A stretch of DNA of 64,000 nucleotides from Pedobacter sp. AK013 (GCF_014205835.1 NZ_JACHCQ010000017.1:62001-126000); one strand, 5' to 3'. Positions 1-8,923 are shown, counted from the stretch's first letter. The notes: generated by a model not told the origin, from the letters alone. Program-made: numbers and translations.

Positions 1-246
1 ATTTTAATGACCTCTTTTGCTTTTATTGCAGGTTTGATCCCTTTGATGATTGCAACCGGACCAGGTAAGATCGGTAACCGTACCATTGGTTCGGCTGCTG
101 CAGGAGGTATGCTTTTTGGTACCATTTTCGGGGTGATTGTGATCCCTGGATTATATTATATATTCGGAACAATTGCAGCAAAACATAAGCTGATCAAAAT
201 TGAAGAAGAACATCCATTAACTGAAGAAATTGAGAATAATGTTTAA
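1..246 (+). CDS. RND efflux permease, C-terminal fragment
   Basis: The reading frame is open from the first base of the window, so only the last 81 residues of an inner-membrane RND (AcrB/MexB-type) permease are present. What is visible is the end of the last transmembrane domain: a hydrophobic stretch, a Gly-rich segment (GNRTIGSAAAGGMLFGT), a final membrane helix and a charged cytoplasmic tail. These are typical of the C terminus of HAE1-family pumps. The stop codon overlaps the ATG of the outer-membrane partner by a few bases, which indicates one operon encoding a drug or solute efflux pump. The membrane-fusion protein would be expected further upstream, outside the window. Confidence 0.85.
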   Translation: MLMTSFAFIAGLIPLMIATGPGKIGNRTIGSAAAGGMLFGTIFGVIVIPGLYYIFGTIAAKHKLIKIEEEHPLTEEIENNV

Positions 247-1672
247 GAATAATCTTTATAAAGGTCTTGGACTGGCATTAATATGCGTTGCATATACCGC
301 CTGTAAGTTACCCGAAGTAGCCCAACGTGCCGAAAATAAAAATGTACCTGTGCGCTTTAACGGCTCACAGGATACAGTAAGTGCAGCCAGTATCCAATGG
401 CGCAAGTTTTTTACTGATCCAAACCTGATAAATCTGATCGATACTGCATTGAAGAATAACCAGGAGCTGAATATTACCCTGCAGGATATTGAGATTGCGA
501 AAAACGAAATCAAAGCTAAAAAAGGAGAGCTTTTACCAAGTGTAACCTATGGCGTTGGTGCCGGCTTAGATAAAGTGGGCCGCTACACCAGTTCGGGGGC
601 TGGCGATGCTTCTACAGACATTACGCCAGGTAAAGGTGTGCCAGAAATATTGCCCGACTATCACTTTGGTTTACAGGCCAACTGGGAAGCCGATATCTGG
701 CACAAATTACGCAATGCGAAAAAAGGAGCCATCAGTCATTATTTAGCAACCGTAGAAGGTAAAAACTTCGTAGTAACCAATTTAATAGCTGAAGTTGCAA
801 ATTCGTATTACGAGTTGTTGGCTTCTGATAATCAATTGGAAACAGTAAAAAAAACTATCGAGCTCCAAAGCAATGCATTGGAGTTAATGAAAATCCAGAA
901 ACAAGCCATGAGGGTTAACGAACTTGCCGTGCGTAAGTTTGAAGCAGAAGTATTAAGTTCGAAAAGTTTAGAATTTGATATTCAGCAGGATATTACTGAA
1001 ACAGAGAATAAAATTAATTTTCTGTTAGGCCGTTTTCCTCAGCCAATTATTAGAGATAAATCTAGCTTTATTGATCTGGTACCAGCAACGGTACAGTCGG
1101 GTTTACCTTCGCAATTATTAGCTAACCGTCCTGATATTAAACAGGCTGAGTTAGAACTTGCTGCTGCTAAATTAGATGTTAAAGTAGCTAAGGCTCAGTT
1201 TTATCCATCATTGGGTATTTCTGCCGCAATTGGTTATCAGGCTTTTAATCCTTCATATTTATTGAGAACACCAGAATCGTTAATTTACTCTTTAGCAGGA
1301 GATCTGGCAGGACCACTCATTAACCGCAATGCCATTAAAGCCGAGTATTTAACAGCAAATGCAAAACAGTTGCAGGCTGTTTACGATTACGAAAAAACAA
1401 TCCTGAATGGCTATATCGAAGTGGCCAACCAGATGTCGAAGATCAGCAACCTGCAAAAAAGCTACGATCTGAAATCGAAACAGGTAGCAGCACTTACCCA
1501 ATCAATCGATATTTCTAACGATTTGTTTAAATCAGCCAGAGCAGATTATTTTGAGGTATTAATGACCCAACGTGATGCTTTGCAATCGAAGTTAGAATTG
1601 ATCGAGACTAAAAAACAACAGTTAAATGCTGTAGTAGATATCTATCATGCCTTAGGTGGGGGATGGAATTAA
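239..1672 (+). CDS. RND efflux outer-membrane lipoprotein (NodT/OprM family)
   Basis: This is a TolC-type outer-membrane factor that forms the exit duct of the upstream RND pump. The N terminus is a lipoprotein signal ending in a lipobox-like YTAC, so the mature protein should be acylated at that Cys. Two long alpha-helical OEP repeats follow; signatures include ANYEL-type coiled-coil helices, the QLLANRPDIKQAELELAAAK segment and the FYPSLGISA strand. Length (about 477 residues) fits the family. I chose ATG 239 over an in-frame TTG at 230 because 239 overlaps the permease stop (ATGTTTAA), a usual coupling arrangement, and still leaves a complete signal peptide. The drug or solute specificity cannot be read from this sequence. 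Confidence 0.9.
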   Translation: MFKNNLYKGLGLALICVAYTACKLPEVAQRAENKNVPVRFNGSQDTVSAASIQWRKFFTDPNLINLIDTALKNNQELNITLQDIEIAKNEIKAKKGELLPSVTYGVGAGLDKVGRYTSSGAGDASTDITPGKGVPEILPDYHFGLQANWEADIWHKLRNAKKGAISHYLATVEGKNFVVTNLIAEVANSYYELLASDNQLETVKKTIELQSNALELMKIQKQAMRVNELAVRKFEAEVLSSKSLEFDIQQDITETENKINFLLGRFPQPIIRDKSSFIDLVPATVQSGLPSQLLANRPDIKQAELELAAAKLDVKVAKAQFYPSLGISAAIGYQAFNPSYLLRTPESLIYSLAGDLAGPLINRNAIKAEYLTANAKQLQAVYDYEKTILNGYIEVANQMSKISNLQKSYDLKSKQVAALTQSIDISNDLFKSARADYFEVLMTQRDALQSKLELIETKKQQLNAVVDIYHALGGGWN

Positions 1673-1739
1673 GGTAATAATTTAAGTTTATTACAGTAAT
1701 GGTATAAGCATAGTATCAAGTCAAATCCTTATTTGTCTA

Positions 1740-1770
1740 GGCTGCTTCAATTTTTTGGAGCAGCCTTTTT
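1740..1770 (+). terminator. Rho-independent terminator after the efflux operon
   Basis: An 11-bp GC-containing stem (1740-1750 pairing with 1755-1765, one G-U pair) encloses a TTTT loop and is followed at once by five T residues. It lies about 70 bp after the stop of the outer-membrane lipoprotein gene, as expected for the end of that operon. Confidence 0.85.
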
Positions 1771-1965
1771 GTTATGCTTAGAGAGCATTAGAAATCTCTT
1801 TTATTCCTGACCAAGCATGCACAGAACGTACAGTTTTGACCTCTTGATATTAACTGTAGCGCCAGATGTTGCCAGCTGACACTATAAAAGCCATTCCATT
1901 TGTAAATAAGCCATGACCGAATCACTTTTATTACCAATATTCGCATTTAAGTATGATATTTAAAC

Positions 1966-2418
1966 ATGAAACGAATCTTCCTGACCACTGCTATTCTATT
2001 TTCTATTATTTTTCAAAAAGCTATGGCGCAAAACAATACCCCAGCCGTTTTAAATCACATTGCGGTTTATGTAAGTGATTTAAAGCAATCGACCGTTTTT
2101 TACGAAAGTGTGTTCAACCTTAAAATCATTCCCGAACCTTTCAAAGATAATCGCCATACCTGGTTTACTTTAGGTCCTGCCGGACAGTTGCATTTAATCC
2201 AGGGGGCAAAAGGAAATGAAGTATTTGATAAAAACGGACATTTATGTTTCAGCGTTCCTTCTGTTGATAATTTTGTAAAGAAGCTAAACGCCCAAAATAT
2301 CAGCTTTGAAGATTGGGCTGGGAAAGAAAAAGGAATTACATTACGGGTAGATGGCGTAAAGCAGATTTATTTTAAGGATCCGGATGGACATTGGCTGGAA
2401 GTAAACGATGCCAGGTAA
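1966..2418 (+). CDS. Secreted VOC-family (glyoxalase/bleomycin-resistance fold) protein
   Basis: The protein has 150 residues with a clear Sec signal peptide ending near residue 21 (KAMAQ). The rest is a single vicinal-oxygen-chelate domain: HIAVYVSDLKQSTVFYESVF at the start, a central FTLGPAGQLHLIQ strand, and the C-terminal FKDPDGHWLEV motif whose Glu is a usual metal ligand. Candidate metal ligands are the first His of HIAVYV, the His in the LHLIQ strand and the final Glu. VOC proteins include glyoxalase I, dioxygenases and resistance proteins; the substrate cannot be inferred. Export to the periplasm is unusual for glyoxalase I but common for such proteins in Bacteroidota. It appears to be a single gene. 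Confidence 0.8.
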   Translation: MKRIFLTTAILFSIIFQKAMAQNNTPAVLNHIAVYVSDLKQSTVFYESVFNLKIIPEPFKDNRHTWFTLGPAGQLHLIQGAKGNEVFDKNGHLCFSVPSVDNFVKKLNAQNISFEDWAGKEKGITLRVDGVKQIYFKDPDGHWLEVNDAR

Positions 2419-2484
2419 ATTTTTGGGTACGTCAGCGTTTTGTTTTACCACATCGTTTATATTTATTTCTTATCCCATAAGCCT

Positions 2485-3621
2485 ATGAAACTTAAATATT
2501 TTTATGCTTTTTTTTTGATTTTTGGTTTAATCACTCAATCAAAAGCACAAAACGAAAAAGTTGAAACGAATTTCGAGCAAATAATGGAGAAGTTTAGTGC
2601 AGTGGGTGCTGCTGTGGCTGTAGTTAAGGATGGCAAGATCATTTATACCCATGCTTTTGGCTTAAAGGATTTAGAAAATAAAAAACCTTTAACCGATCAG
2701 GATATTTTCAGGATTGCTTCGATCTCTAAATCTTTTTCTGCAACATCCATTATGCAGCTTGTAGAAGCTGGTAAAATTTCTTTAGATGATGATTTTGGAG
2801 ATCTGGTTGGTTTTAAAATCAGGAATCCAAAGTTTCCTGATCAGAAAATTACATTAAAAATGGCTTTGTCGCATACCTCCAGTTTAAACGATTCGCAAGG
2901 TTATTTAAATCTGGATGTGATCAATCCCGATAAAAATCCAAACTGGGCCAAATGTTATAACGATTATGCCCCAGGAAGCAAGTTTGATTATTGCAATCTT
3001 AATTTTAACCTGATTGGTGCCATCATCGAGAAGAAATCGGAAGAACGCTTTGATAATTATGTGAAAAACCATGTGCTGAAACCCTTAGGGCTCTATGCTG
3101 GTTATTGTGTAGACTCTTTAGATAGTACTCGTTTTGTTAATTTATACGAATATCATGCCGATACCAAAACCTATACACCCTCACCAACGGCTTATGCACC
3201 AAGGAGAACTGAAATTGCAAATTATATAATGGGTTATAGCACACCTGTTTTTTCGCCAACAGGCGGGATGAAAATTTCGGCTACTGATTTAGCCAAATAC
3301 ATGATTATGCACATGAATTATGGCACATCAAACGGTGTTAAAATAATTAATAAAAAGAGTGCGAAAAAAATGCAGACTGCCTTAACCGACGATGAAGGAT
3401 ATGGCTTGGCCATCCGTACTGCAGATCATCTGATACCTGGAGTAAAGCTGAAGGGGCATACAGGTTCAGCTTACGGTTTGTTTAGTACCATGTTTTTTAA
3501 TCCGAAAGAAAAATTTGGCTTCGTAATTATTACTAACGGAATAAATGCGACCTATACTGATGGTTTTCCCGATTTCAGCCGCGCCGCTATTAATAGTTTA
3601 TACCAGTCTTTTTTTAAATAG
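2485..3621 (+). CDS. Serine hydrolase, class C beta-lactamase/PBP-like (PF00144)
   Basis: This is a periplasmic serine hydrolase of the beta-lactamase-related family, which includes class C beta-lactamases, DD-peptidases and esterases. All three catalytic motifs are visible: SISK (nucleophile S79, K82), YCN (Y169-N171) and HTG (H325 on). An N-terminal signal peptide (residues 1-17, ending SKAQ) supports ATG 2485 as the start rather than the in-frame codon at 2440; a TATATTTA box at 2458-2465 also fits a promoter between the two. HTG in place of KTG is typical of the esterase and peptidase members, so true beta-lactamase activity is uncertain. Its stop lies one base from the stop of a convergent small gene. 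Confidence 0.85.
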   Translation: MKLKYFYAFFLIFGLITQSKAQNEKVETNFEQIMEKFSAVGAAVAVVKDGKIIYTHAFGLKDLENKKPLTDQDIFRIASISKSFSATSIMQLVEAGKISLDDDFGDLVGFKIRNPKFPDQKITLKMALSHTSSLNDSQGYLNLDVINPDKNPNWAKCYNDYAPGSKFDYCNLNFNLIGAIIEKKSEERFDNYVKNHVLKPLGLYAGYCVDSLDSTRFVNLYEYHADTKTYTPSPTAYAPRRTEIANYIMGYSTPVFSPTGGMKISATDLAKYMIMHMNYGTSNGVKIINKKSAKKMQTALTDDEGYGLAIRTADHLIPGVKLKGHTGSAYGLFSTMFFNPKEKFGFVIITNGINATYTDGFPDFSRAAINSLYQSFFK

Positions 3622-3622
3622 C

Positions 3623-3820
3623 TTAAAGCAGGTTAGATAAACCATTCTTATGAAAGAAAACAGTTAAAGTTCTAATGCCAGCTTTTGGATGGTTTACATT
3701 ATTTCCTTTTACTTTTTGGTCGAAAATATTTTTAACAGGCGGCAGATCAATTAGATGTGAAGAATCGGTAATAGGTTGGTCAACCATTATCGTATTTTTG
3801 CTTTCATTTTTATAATCCAT
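3623..3820 (-). CDS. Small hypothetical protein downstream of the DUF3606-like gene
   Basis: This is a 65-residue ORF with no family I recognise. It is mostly polar with an internal NHPKAGIRTLTVFF stretch, and has no signal peptide or membrane segment. Its ATG follows the TGA of the upstream DUF3606-like gene after one base, a spacing that suggests translational coupling and is the main reason to list it. It ends one base from the convergent serine hydrolase. It could be a chance ORF. Confidence 0.4.
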   Translation of the reverse strand: MDYKNESKNTIMVDQPITDSSHLIDLPPVKNIFDQKVKGNNVNHPKAGIRTLTVFFHKNGLSNLL

Positions 3821-3821
3821 A

Positions 3822-4049
3822 TCATTGTTGTTGATTCACAAACCTTTGATAAGTACTTCCAGATTTAACTTTTTCCATCATAAAATGTTCCTTCAGTTTG
3901 GAAAATTCCATGCTATGCAGCGCTTTTACAGCTGATTTAAGTGTTTCTGTACTTATGCCTAATCTGGCAGCCCAATAATTGCGGTCTTGTTCATCTGCAA
4001 TGTCGATAAATTCTTTTCTCGCATTCATCGAATGAAGTTGATATTCCAT
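3822..4049 (-). CDS. Small DUF3606-like protein
   Basis: The 75-residue protein has a core (residues 14-45) reading FIDIADEQDRNYWAARLGIS then TETLKSAVKAL. This matches the DUF3606 pattern: an acidic strand, YW, a Gly-containing turn, then an Ala/Val helix. DUF3606 proteins are small, predicted helix-turn-helix-like and of unknown function. A second gene of the same family lies at 5660-5833, just upstream of ligD. This copy has a longer basic tail of about 30 residues. No signal peptide is present, so it is cytoplasmic. An alternative start is the internal Met at codon 8. Confidence 0.65.
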   Translation of the reverse strand: MEYQLHSMNARKEFIDIADEQDRNYWAARLGISTETLKSAVKALHSMEFSKLKEHFMMEKVKSGSTYQRFVNQQQ

Positions 4050-4342
4050 TTTTATAAATTTTGGTTAGTAATATTCATAGAAACAGAATTTATCCATTTT
4101 GGTTTTCTGGTTTTGTCAGTAAATTCTCAAAAAAAGTAGATTATAAAAATAATAATAAACTTAGGTTTAGTCATAATTGGTTTTTAACGGGGTAAACTGT
4201 AGTTTAAAAGGCATTTAGTTGCTAAATTTAAGTTTTCTTAATGTTTAGAAATTATCCCCAAAAAGAGTAGTATTTTCATTACAAAATATTAGGAAATGTC
4301 GATTAGCATTTTTATTATTGTATTGTAATGTAATTTTTACAA

Positions 4343-5554
4343 ATGCTGAATCGTTTTCAAACCAAAACCATAGATCTGTCTCAACGCCCGAAATTTTACC
4401 AGGATAACCGTTTTGTTTTATTTCTTTGGATATTGATAACACTTATTTTTGTAATCGATTCTTGGGCAACACATCGGTATAATAACTACCTCATTTTTGA
4501 GAATACTTTCAGGAACCTTCTTCACGAAAAATCTCTTTATGCACTGTACCCTGCTTATCACGATGATGCCAATCACTATGGACCTGTTTTTAGTGTTTTA
4601 ATTGCACCGTTTGCCATAATGCATAACTGGGTTGGCTTGTTATTTTGGAATTTATTTAATTGTTGCCTGCTTTTTAAAGCTGTTCAAACTTTGCCTTTAA
4701 GTAAAGAAGAAAAGGTAGCTATCGGTTATATCGCCATACCCTGTTTAATAGAATCGATGCTTAATCAGCAGTTTAATGCAGGTGCGGGAGCATTGATGAT
4801 ATTGAGTTATACGCTAATAAATAAAGATAAAGGGATATGGGCTGCGCTTTGTATCGTACTGGGTACGTTTATTAAACTTTATGGTATTGTTGGCTTGGTT
4901 TTCTTCTTTTTTGTGAAAAAAAAGCCAGTGTTTATACTATGGCTGATTTTGTGGTCTGTGGTATTATTCTTACTGCCCATGCTTATTGCTTCTCCTGATT
5001 ACGTGGTGCACTGTTATGTTGATTGGAAAAATTCTTTAGTAGGTAAAAATATGGTCAACGTGCTGGGTGGAGGGATCGATATTTCCATAATGGGTTTCTT
5101 TAGGGAGCTGTTTGATGAGAAGAAGATACCGAATTCTCTATTTCTAATCCTTGGTGCTATGTTATTTATGTTGCCATTTATAAATGTATCCCGTTTCAAA
5201 AAACGCAGATTCCAATTAATGATCCTACCATCGGTATTGATTTTTCCGATATTATTCAGCACAGGAGCGGAAGACTGTACATTTATTATCTCTATTGTGG
5301 GGGTAGGTGTTTGGTATGTGAAAGAAAGTAACCAAGCTATGAAAAAGGTATTATTGCCGATTTTACTTTTAATTACCTGTAATTTCCCACTGTTATTGTT
5401 TCCAGTCTTTGCCAAATCACACCCGCTGTCTTTGGCTATCATCAGTTTGCCTTATTTCCTGGTATGGTTAAGGGTTATTTATATTGCCACCAATAATAGG
5501 TTCGACTATGCTGAAGAAACAGAACCAGATATGGTCACTGCGCTAATAGATTAA
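4343..5554 (+). CDS. GT87-family (DUF2029) membrane glycosyltransferase
   Basis: This 403-residue polytopic membrane protein has about ten hydrophobic segments. The first extracytoplasmic loop carries the GT87 pattern: NNYLIFENTFRNLL, then a LYALYPAYHDDANHYGP stretch with an Asp pair, then a membrane helix ending in W-x-L-x-N. GT87 enzymes (mycobacterial PimE is the best-known relative) are GT-C-fold enzymes that transfer a sugar from a polyprenyl phosphate to a glycan or lipid outside the membrane. The acceptor here is unknown. It is a single gene followed by a strong terminator. Upstream (4050-4342) is AT-rich DNA with no clear gene. Confidence 0.75.
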   Translation: MLNRFQTKTIDLSQRPKFYQDNRFVLFLWILITLIFVIDSWATHRYNNYLIFENTFRNLLHEKSLYALYPAYHDDANHYGPVFSVLIAPFAIMHNWVGLLFWNLFNCCLLFKAVQTLPLSKEEKVAIGYIAIPCLIESMLNQQFNAGAGALMILSYTLINKDKGIWAALCIVLGTFIKLYGIVGLVFFFFVKKKPVFILWLILWSVVLFLLPMLIASPDYVVHCYVDWKNSLVGKNMVNVLGGGIDISIMGFFRELFDEKKIPNSLFLILGAMLFMLPFINVSRFKKRRFQLMILPSVLIFPILFSTGAEDCTFIISIVGVGVWYVKESNQAMKKVLLPILLLITCNFPLLLFPVFAKSHPLSLAIISLPYFLVWLRVIYIATNNRFDYAEETEPDMVTALID

Positions 5555-5576
5555 GTTTTAAAATTTCATTTTTTAA

Positions 5577-5620
5577 AGGTTTTAACGCCCGTTTGAAAAA
5601 CGGATGTTAAAACCTTTTTT
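5577..5620 (+). terminator. Rho-independent terminator after the GT87 gene
   Basis: The stem AGGTTTTAAC (5577-5586) pairs with GTTAAAACCT (5606-5615). An inner CCGTTTG/AAACGG stem extends the hairpin, and a T run follows (5616-5620). It separates the glycosyltransferase from the DUF3606-ligD unit. Confidence 0.85.
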
Positions 5621-5659
5621 GTTATCAGGCTGTTTTATAATCATCTAATCAAAATAGTT

Positions 5660-5833
5660 ATGGATGATAAACGAAAAAAAGGTGGTGCTGATCGCACAAG
5701 GATCAACATTAACGAAGGTTATGAGCTAGATTATTGGTCTAACAAATTTGGTGTGAGTAAAGACAAACTAAAAGCAGCAGTAGATACGGTAGGCACTTCG
5801 GCCGATGCAGTTGAAGATTATTTAAAAAAGTAA
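5660..5833 (+). CDS. Small DUF3606 protein upstream of ligD
   Basis: This is a 57-residue ORF from ATG 5660 to TAA 5831-5833. It contains RININEGYELDYWSNKFGVS followed by KDKLKAAVDTVG, a textbook DUF3606 core, and ends with a short helix and LKK. It lies between the GT87 terminator and ligD, and its stop is 10 bases from the ligD ATG, so the two genes are probably cotranscribed. The function of the family is unknown. A role alongside LigD in end-joining is inference from position only. It is one of two DUF3606-like genes within 2 kb. Confidence 0.8.
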   Translation: MDDKRKKGGADRTRININEGYELDYWSNKFGVSKDKLKAAVDTVGTSADAVEDYLKK

Positions 5834-5843
5834 AATATCGATT

Positions 5844-8540
5844 ATGAGTTTGAAAAAGTATGTTTCCAAACGCGATTTCTCAAAAACTACCGAACCGAAA
5901 TCGGGTAAAAGCAGCGATCGGAATAAATTACATTTTGTAATCCAAAAACACGATGCTTCGAGGTTGCATTACGATTTCAGACTCGAAATGGAAGGCGTTC
6001 TAAAAAGCTGGGCCGTACCGAAAGGGCCATCAACCGATCCTAAAACCAAACGCTTAGCTATGATGGTAGAAGATCATCCGTACGATTACAAAGATTTTGA
6101 AGGCATTATCCCACAGGGCGAATATGGTGGCGGAACCGTGATTGTATGGGATGAAGGAACTTATGAGCCTATAGAAGAGATTAAAGGTAAAAAAGCGCAG
6201 GAAAAACATTTATTAAACCAATTAAAAGATGGTTCTTTAAAAATCAAGTTAAACGGAGAAAAGCTGCATGGCGAGTTTGCTCTTGTTAAAACACATGGTA
6301 TGGGTGAAAATGGCTGGCTGTTAATCAAACATAAAGACAATTACGCATCTGCAGAAGACATTACCAAAGAAGATAAGTCTGTGCTTTCTGGAAAAACTAT
6401 CGAAAACATGGAAAAAACATCCGATAAGGTTTGGAAGGAAGGAAAAGAGCAGGACTCAAAAACTGAAAAAAAAAGCCTAACGCAAAAAGCAAAGAAGGAG
6501 ATTAAGCCTGTAGGCGATGAAATAACGGTAGATGTAAAGAATATATTAAAAAAAGTACCCAAAACTGCTATTCCAAAGGATATAAAACCCATGTTGGCCA
6601 CCCTGGTCGAAGAACCTTTCGACGATCCAAATTGGCAATATGAAGTAAAATGGGATGGTTATCGGGCGCTTGCATTTATCAATAAAGGAAAGGTTGACTT
6701 GTTATCAAGAAATAATAAGTCCTTTAACGAAAAATTTTATCCCATTTACGACCTGCTTTTGGATTGGAAAATAAATGCAGTATTTGATGGTGAGATTTTA
6801 GTGTTAAATAACAAAGGTATATCTAATTTTGGCTCACTGCAGAATTGGAGAAGCGAAGCAGATGGAGAACTCGTTTTTTATGTGTTCGATATCCTTTGGT
6901 ATGAAGGTAAGAACCTAATGGAGCTTCCGCTTTATCAGCGTCAAGCCATATTAAATGAAGTTCTGCCAATTGGTGATGACCGGGTACGCTTAGGGAAAGT
7001 TTTCAAAGCAAGTGGTGTCGATTTTTTTGATGCAGCCGAAAGGATGGGACTGGAGGGGATTATTGCAAAAAAAATAGATAGCACCTATACCGTAAATTAT
7101 AGATCAAAAGAGTGGCTTAAAATTAAAGTACAGAAGCGGCAAGAGGTCGTAATTGCTGGTTTTACCAAAAATGCTGATACTACGAAACCTTTCAGCTCTT
7201 TGCTTTTGGGGGTATACGAAAAGGAAAAGTTACAATATGTGGGCAAAGTAGGTACAGGATTCTCAGATAAACTTCAAAAAACAATGATGGAGCAGTTTAA
7301 GCCTATTATTGTAGATAAAAGCCCCTTCGAAAGTATACCAGACGTAAATAAACCTTCGCGCTTCAGGCCAAATCCGCCAAAGGCAAAAGCAACCTGGTTA
7401 AAGCCAGAATTGGTATGCGAAGTTGCTTTTGCTGAAGTGACTAGTGATGGCGTTTTTCGTCACCCTTCTTTTCAGGGCATGCGTGAAGATAAAAGAGCTA
7501 AAGAAGTTGTTAGAGAAGTGGAAATGCCAATAGAAAAAATCGTTGACGATGTTAAAGCGCAAAATCCACATGCACAGGCAATAAAAGCACCGGAAGGTAA
7601 AGAACCTAAAACTTTATTGAACCCGAAAGATGAAACGCAGGTAAGGAAAATTAAAGGTCATGAGCTTAAATTTACCAACTTGAGTAAAATTTATTGGCCC
7701 GAAGATAAAGTAACCAAAAGAGATATGTTCAACTACTATTATCAGGTTGCCGAATATATTTTACCTTACCTGAAAGACCGTCCGCAATCGCTTAACCGCT
7801 TTCCCGGCGGAATATATGGCCCTAGTTTTTATCAAAAAGATGTAAAAGGAAAAGCACCAGATTGGGCCGAAACTTTTCCCTATGAAAATGGTGAGGGTGA
7901 AAAAAAAGAATACCTGGTTGGGACGGATGAAGCTTCATTACTCTGGATGGCCAGTTTAGGTTGTATAGAAATGAATCCTTGGTTTAGCCGGGTACAAAAC
8001 CCCGATAATCCCGATTATTGCGTAATTGATTTAGATCCTGATAAACATACATTCGACCAGGTGGTTAAAGCTGCGCTCGAAACTAAAAAAGTATTAGATG
8101 CCATAAATGTTCCCAGTTATTGTAAAACATCAGGCTCAACCGGAATGCATATTTACATTCCTTTAAATGCCAAATATAATTATGAGCAAAGCCAGATGTT
8201 TGCCAAAATAGTAGTTAACCTGGTGCACAATCAAATACCTGAATATACGTCACTCGAACGCATGGTAGCCGCCAGAAAAGGAAAGATGTACCTCGATTTT
8301 TTACAGAATAGGCCAGGGGCAACCATAGCCGGACCTTATTCGCTACGGCCAAAAATTGGTGCAACCGTATCAATGCCCCTACATTGGGATGAAGTTAAGC
8401 CTGGTTTAAAAATGAAAGATTTCAATATTTTTAATGCCATAGATCGCTTAAAAGTTGAAGGAGATCTGTTTAAAGGTGTCTTAGGCAAGGGAATCGATTT
8501 AATAAAGGCTATAGATAAAGCTAAAAGTGTTTTTGGATAA
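5844..8540 (+). CDS. ligD: ATP-dependent DNA ligase D (PE-ligase-polymerase)
   Basis: This is the multidomain end-joining enzyme of bacterial non-homologous end joining, 898 residues, in the order 3'-phosphoesterase, ligase, primase-polymerase. The PE domain (about residues 30-190) shows HFVIQKHDASRLHYDFRLE and the later DFEGIIPQGEYGGG. The ligase domain (about 245-560) has the nucleotidyl motif KWDG with adenylation Lys at residue 269, and RSKEWLKIK as motif V. The polymerase domain (about 610-895) has IYWPEDKVTKRD at its start, the catalytic IDLDP (D729, D731) and SGSTGMHIYIPL. All domains look intact. A Lys/Glu-rich linker (190-235) joins PE to ligase. The usual partner Ku is not in this window. 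Confidence 0.97.
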   Translation: MSLKKYVSKRDFSKTTEPKSGKSSDRNKLHFVIQKHDASRLHYDFRLEMEGVLKSWAVPKGPSTDPKTKRLAMMVEDHPYDYKDFEGIIPQGEYGGGTVIVWDEGTYEPIEEIKGKKAQEKHLLNQLKDGSLKIKLNGEKLHGEFALVKTHGMGENGWLLIKHKDNYASAEDITKEDKSVLSGKTIENMEKTSDKVWKEGKEQDSKTEKKSLTQKAKKEIKPVGDEITVDVKNILKKVPKTAIPKDIKPMLATLVEEPFDDPNWQYEVKWDGYRALAFINKGKVDLLSRNNKSFNEKFYPIYDLLLDWKINAVFDGEILVLNNKGISNFGSLQNWRSEADGELVFYVFDILWYEGKNLMELPLYQRQAILNEVLPIGDDRVRLGKVFKASGVDFFDAAERMGLEGIIAKKIDSTYTVNYRSKEWLKIKVQKRQEVVIAGFTKNADTTKPFSSLLLGVYEKEKLQYVGKVGTGFSDKLQKTMMEQFKPIIVDKSPFESIPDVNKPSRFRPNPPKAKATWLKPELVCEVAFAEVTSDGVFRHPSFQGMREDKRAKEVVREVEMPIEKIVDDVKAQNPHAQAIKAPEGKEPKTLLNPKDETQVRKIKGHELKFTNLSKIYWPEDKVTKRDMFNYYYQVAEYILPYLKDRPQSLNRFPGGIYGPSFYQKDVKGKAPDWAETFPYENGEGEKKEYLVGTDEASLLWMASLGCIEMNPWFSRVQNPDNPDYCVIDLDPDKHTFDQVVKAALETKKVLDAINVPSYCKTSGSTGMHIYIPLNAKYNYEQSQMFAKIVVNLVHNQIPEYTSLERMVAARKGKMYLDFLQNRPGATIAGPYSLRPKIGATVSMPLHWDEVKPGLKMKDFNIFNAIDRLKVEGDLFKGVLGKGIDLIKAIDKAKSVFG

Positions 8541-8565
8541 AGCTTATGATCCTTTCCTAATTCAT

Positions 8566-8573
8566 TATATTTG
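8566..8573 (+). promoter_or_regulatory. Bacteroidota -7 box for the Dabb gene
   Basis: TATATTTG matches the Bacteroidota -7 consensus TAnnTTTG exactly and lies 14 bp before ATG 8588. No well-spaced -33 TTG is present, so the call rests on the -7 box alone. Confidence 0.5.
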
Positions 8574-8587
8574 GAAAAAATTAAAAA

Positions 8588-8884
8588 ATGATTGCGCACC
8601 ACGTTTTATTCTGGCTAAAAGCCGACACCACCGATGAGCAGAAAGTTGCTTTCCGCAACAGCTTACAAACATTAGAAAATATTGAAGTTGTGAAAAATTT
8701 TCATATTGGCGTACCAGCGCCGATTGAGCGTGCTGTTGTAGATACCACTTATACCTTTAGTCTTCTTTTATTTTTTGAAGACTTGGCCGCACACGACATT
8801 TATCAGGTACATCCTTTGCACAAATCTTTCTTGGATAAATTCAGGGTCTACTTCGAAAAAGTTATAATTTACGACGCAGAATAA
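8588..8884 (+). CDS. Dabb (stress-responsive alpha/beta barrel) family protein
   Basis: This 98-residue protein is a single Dabb domain: it begins MIAHHVLFWLKADTTDEQ, has a central FHIGVPAP strand, then FSLLLFFEDLAAHDIYQVHPLHKSFLDK. Dabb proteins are ferredoxin-like dimers; the family includes stress-induced plant proteins and some small enzymes such as cyclases. Which activity applies cannot be told. It is cytoplasmic, has its own promoter box just upstream and is closed by a strong terminator, so it is a monocistronic gene rather than part of the ligD operon. Confidence 0.85.
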   Translation: MIAHHVLFWLKADTTDEQKVAFRNSLQTLENIEVVKNFHIGVPAPIERAVVDTTYTFSLLLFFEDLAAHDIYQVHPLHKSFLDKFRVYFEKVIIYDAE

Positions 8885-8923
8885 AAGAAATACCTCCGAC
8901 AAAAATCGGGGGTATTTCTTTTT
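8885..8923 (+). terminator. Rho-independent terminator after the Dabb gene
   Basis: A near-perfect 15-bp stem AAGAAATACCTCCGA / TCGGGGGTATTTCTT, with one G-T pair, encloses a CAAAAA loop and ends in a T run. It begins directly after the stop codon. Confidence 0.9.

Noticed and set aside
2440..2484. N-terminal extension of the serine hydrolase
   Set aside because: The added 15 residues come before a complete signal peptide that starts at ATG 2485.
4245..4442. Minus-strand ORF of 65 codons at the GT87 start
   Set aside because: It overlaps the start of the GT87 gene and has low-complexity Asn/Lys composition; no promoter or homology.
5014..5442. Minus-strand ORF of 142 codons
   Set aside because: Entirely inside the GT87 coding region on the opposite strand, whose membrane pattern is clear.
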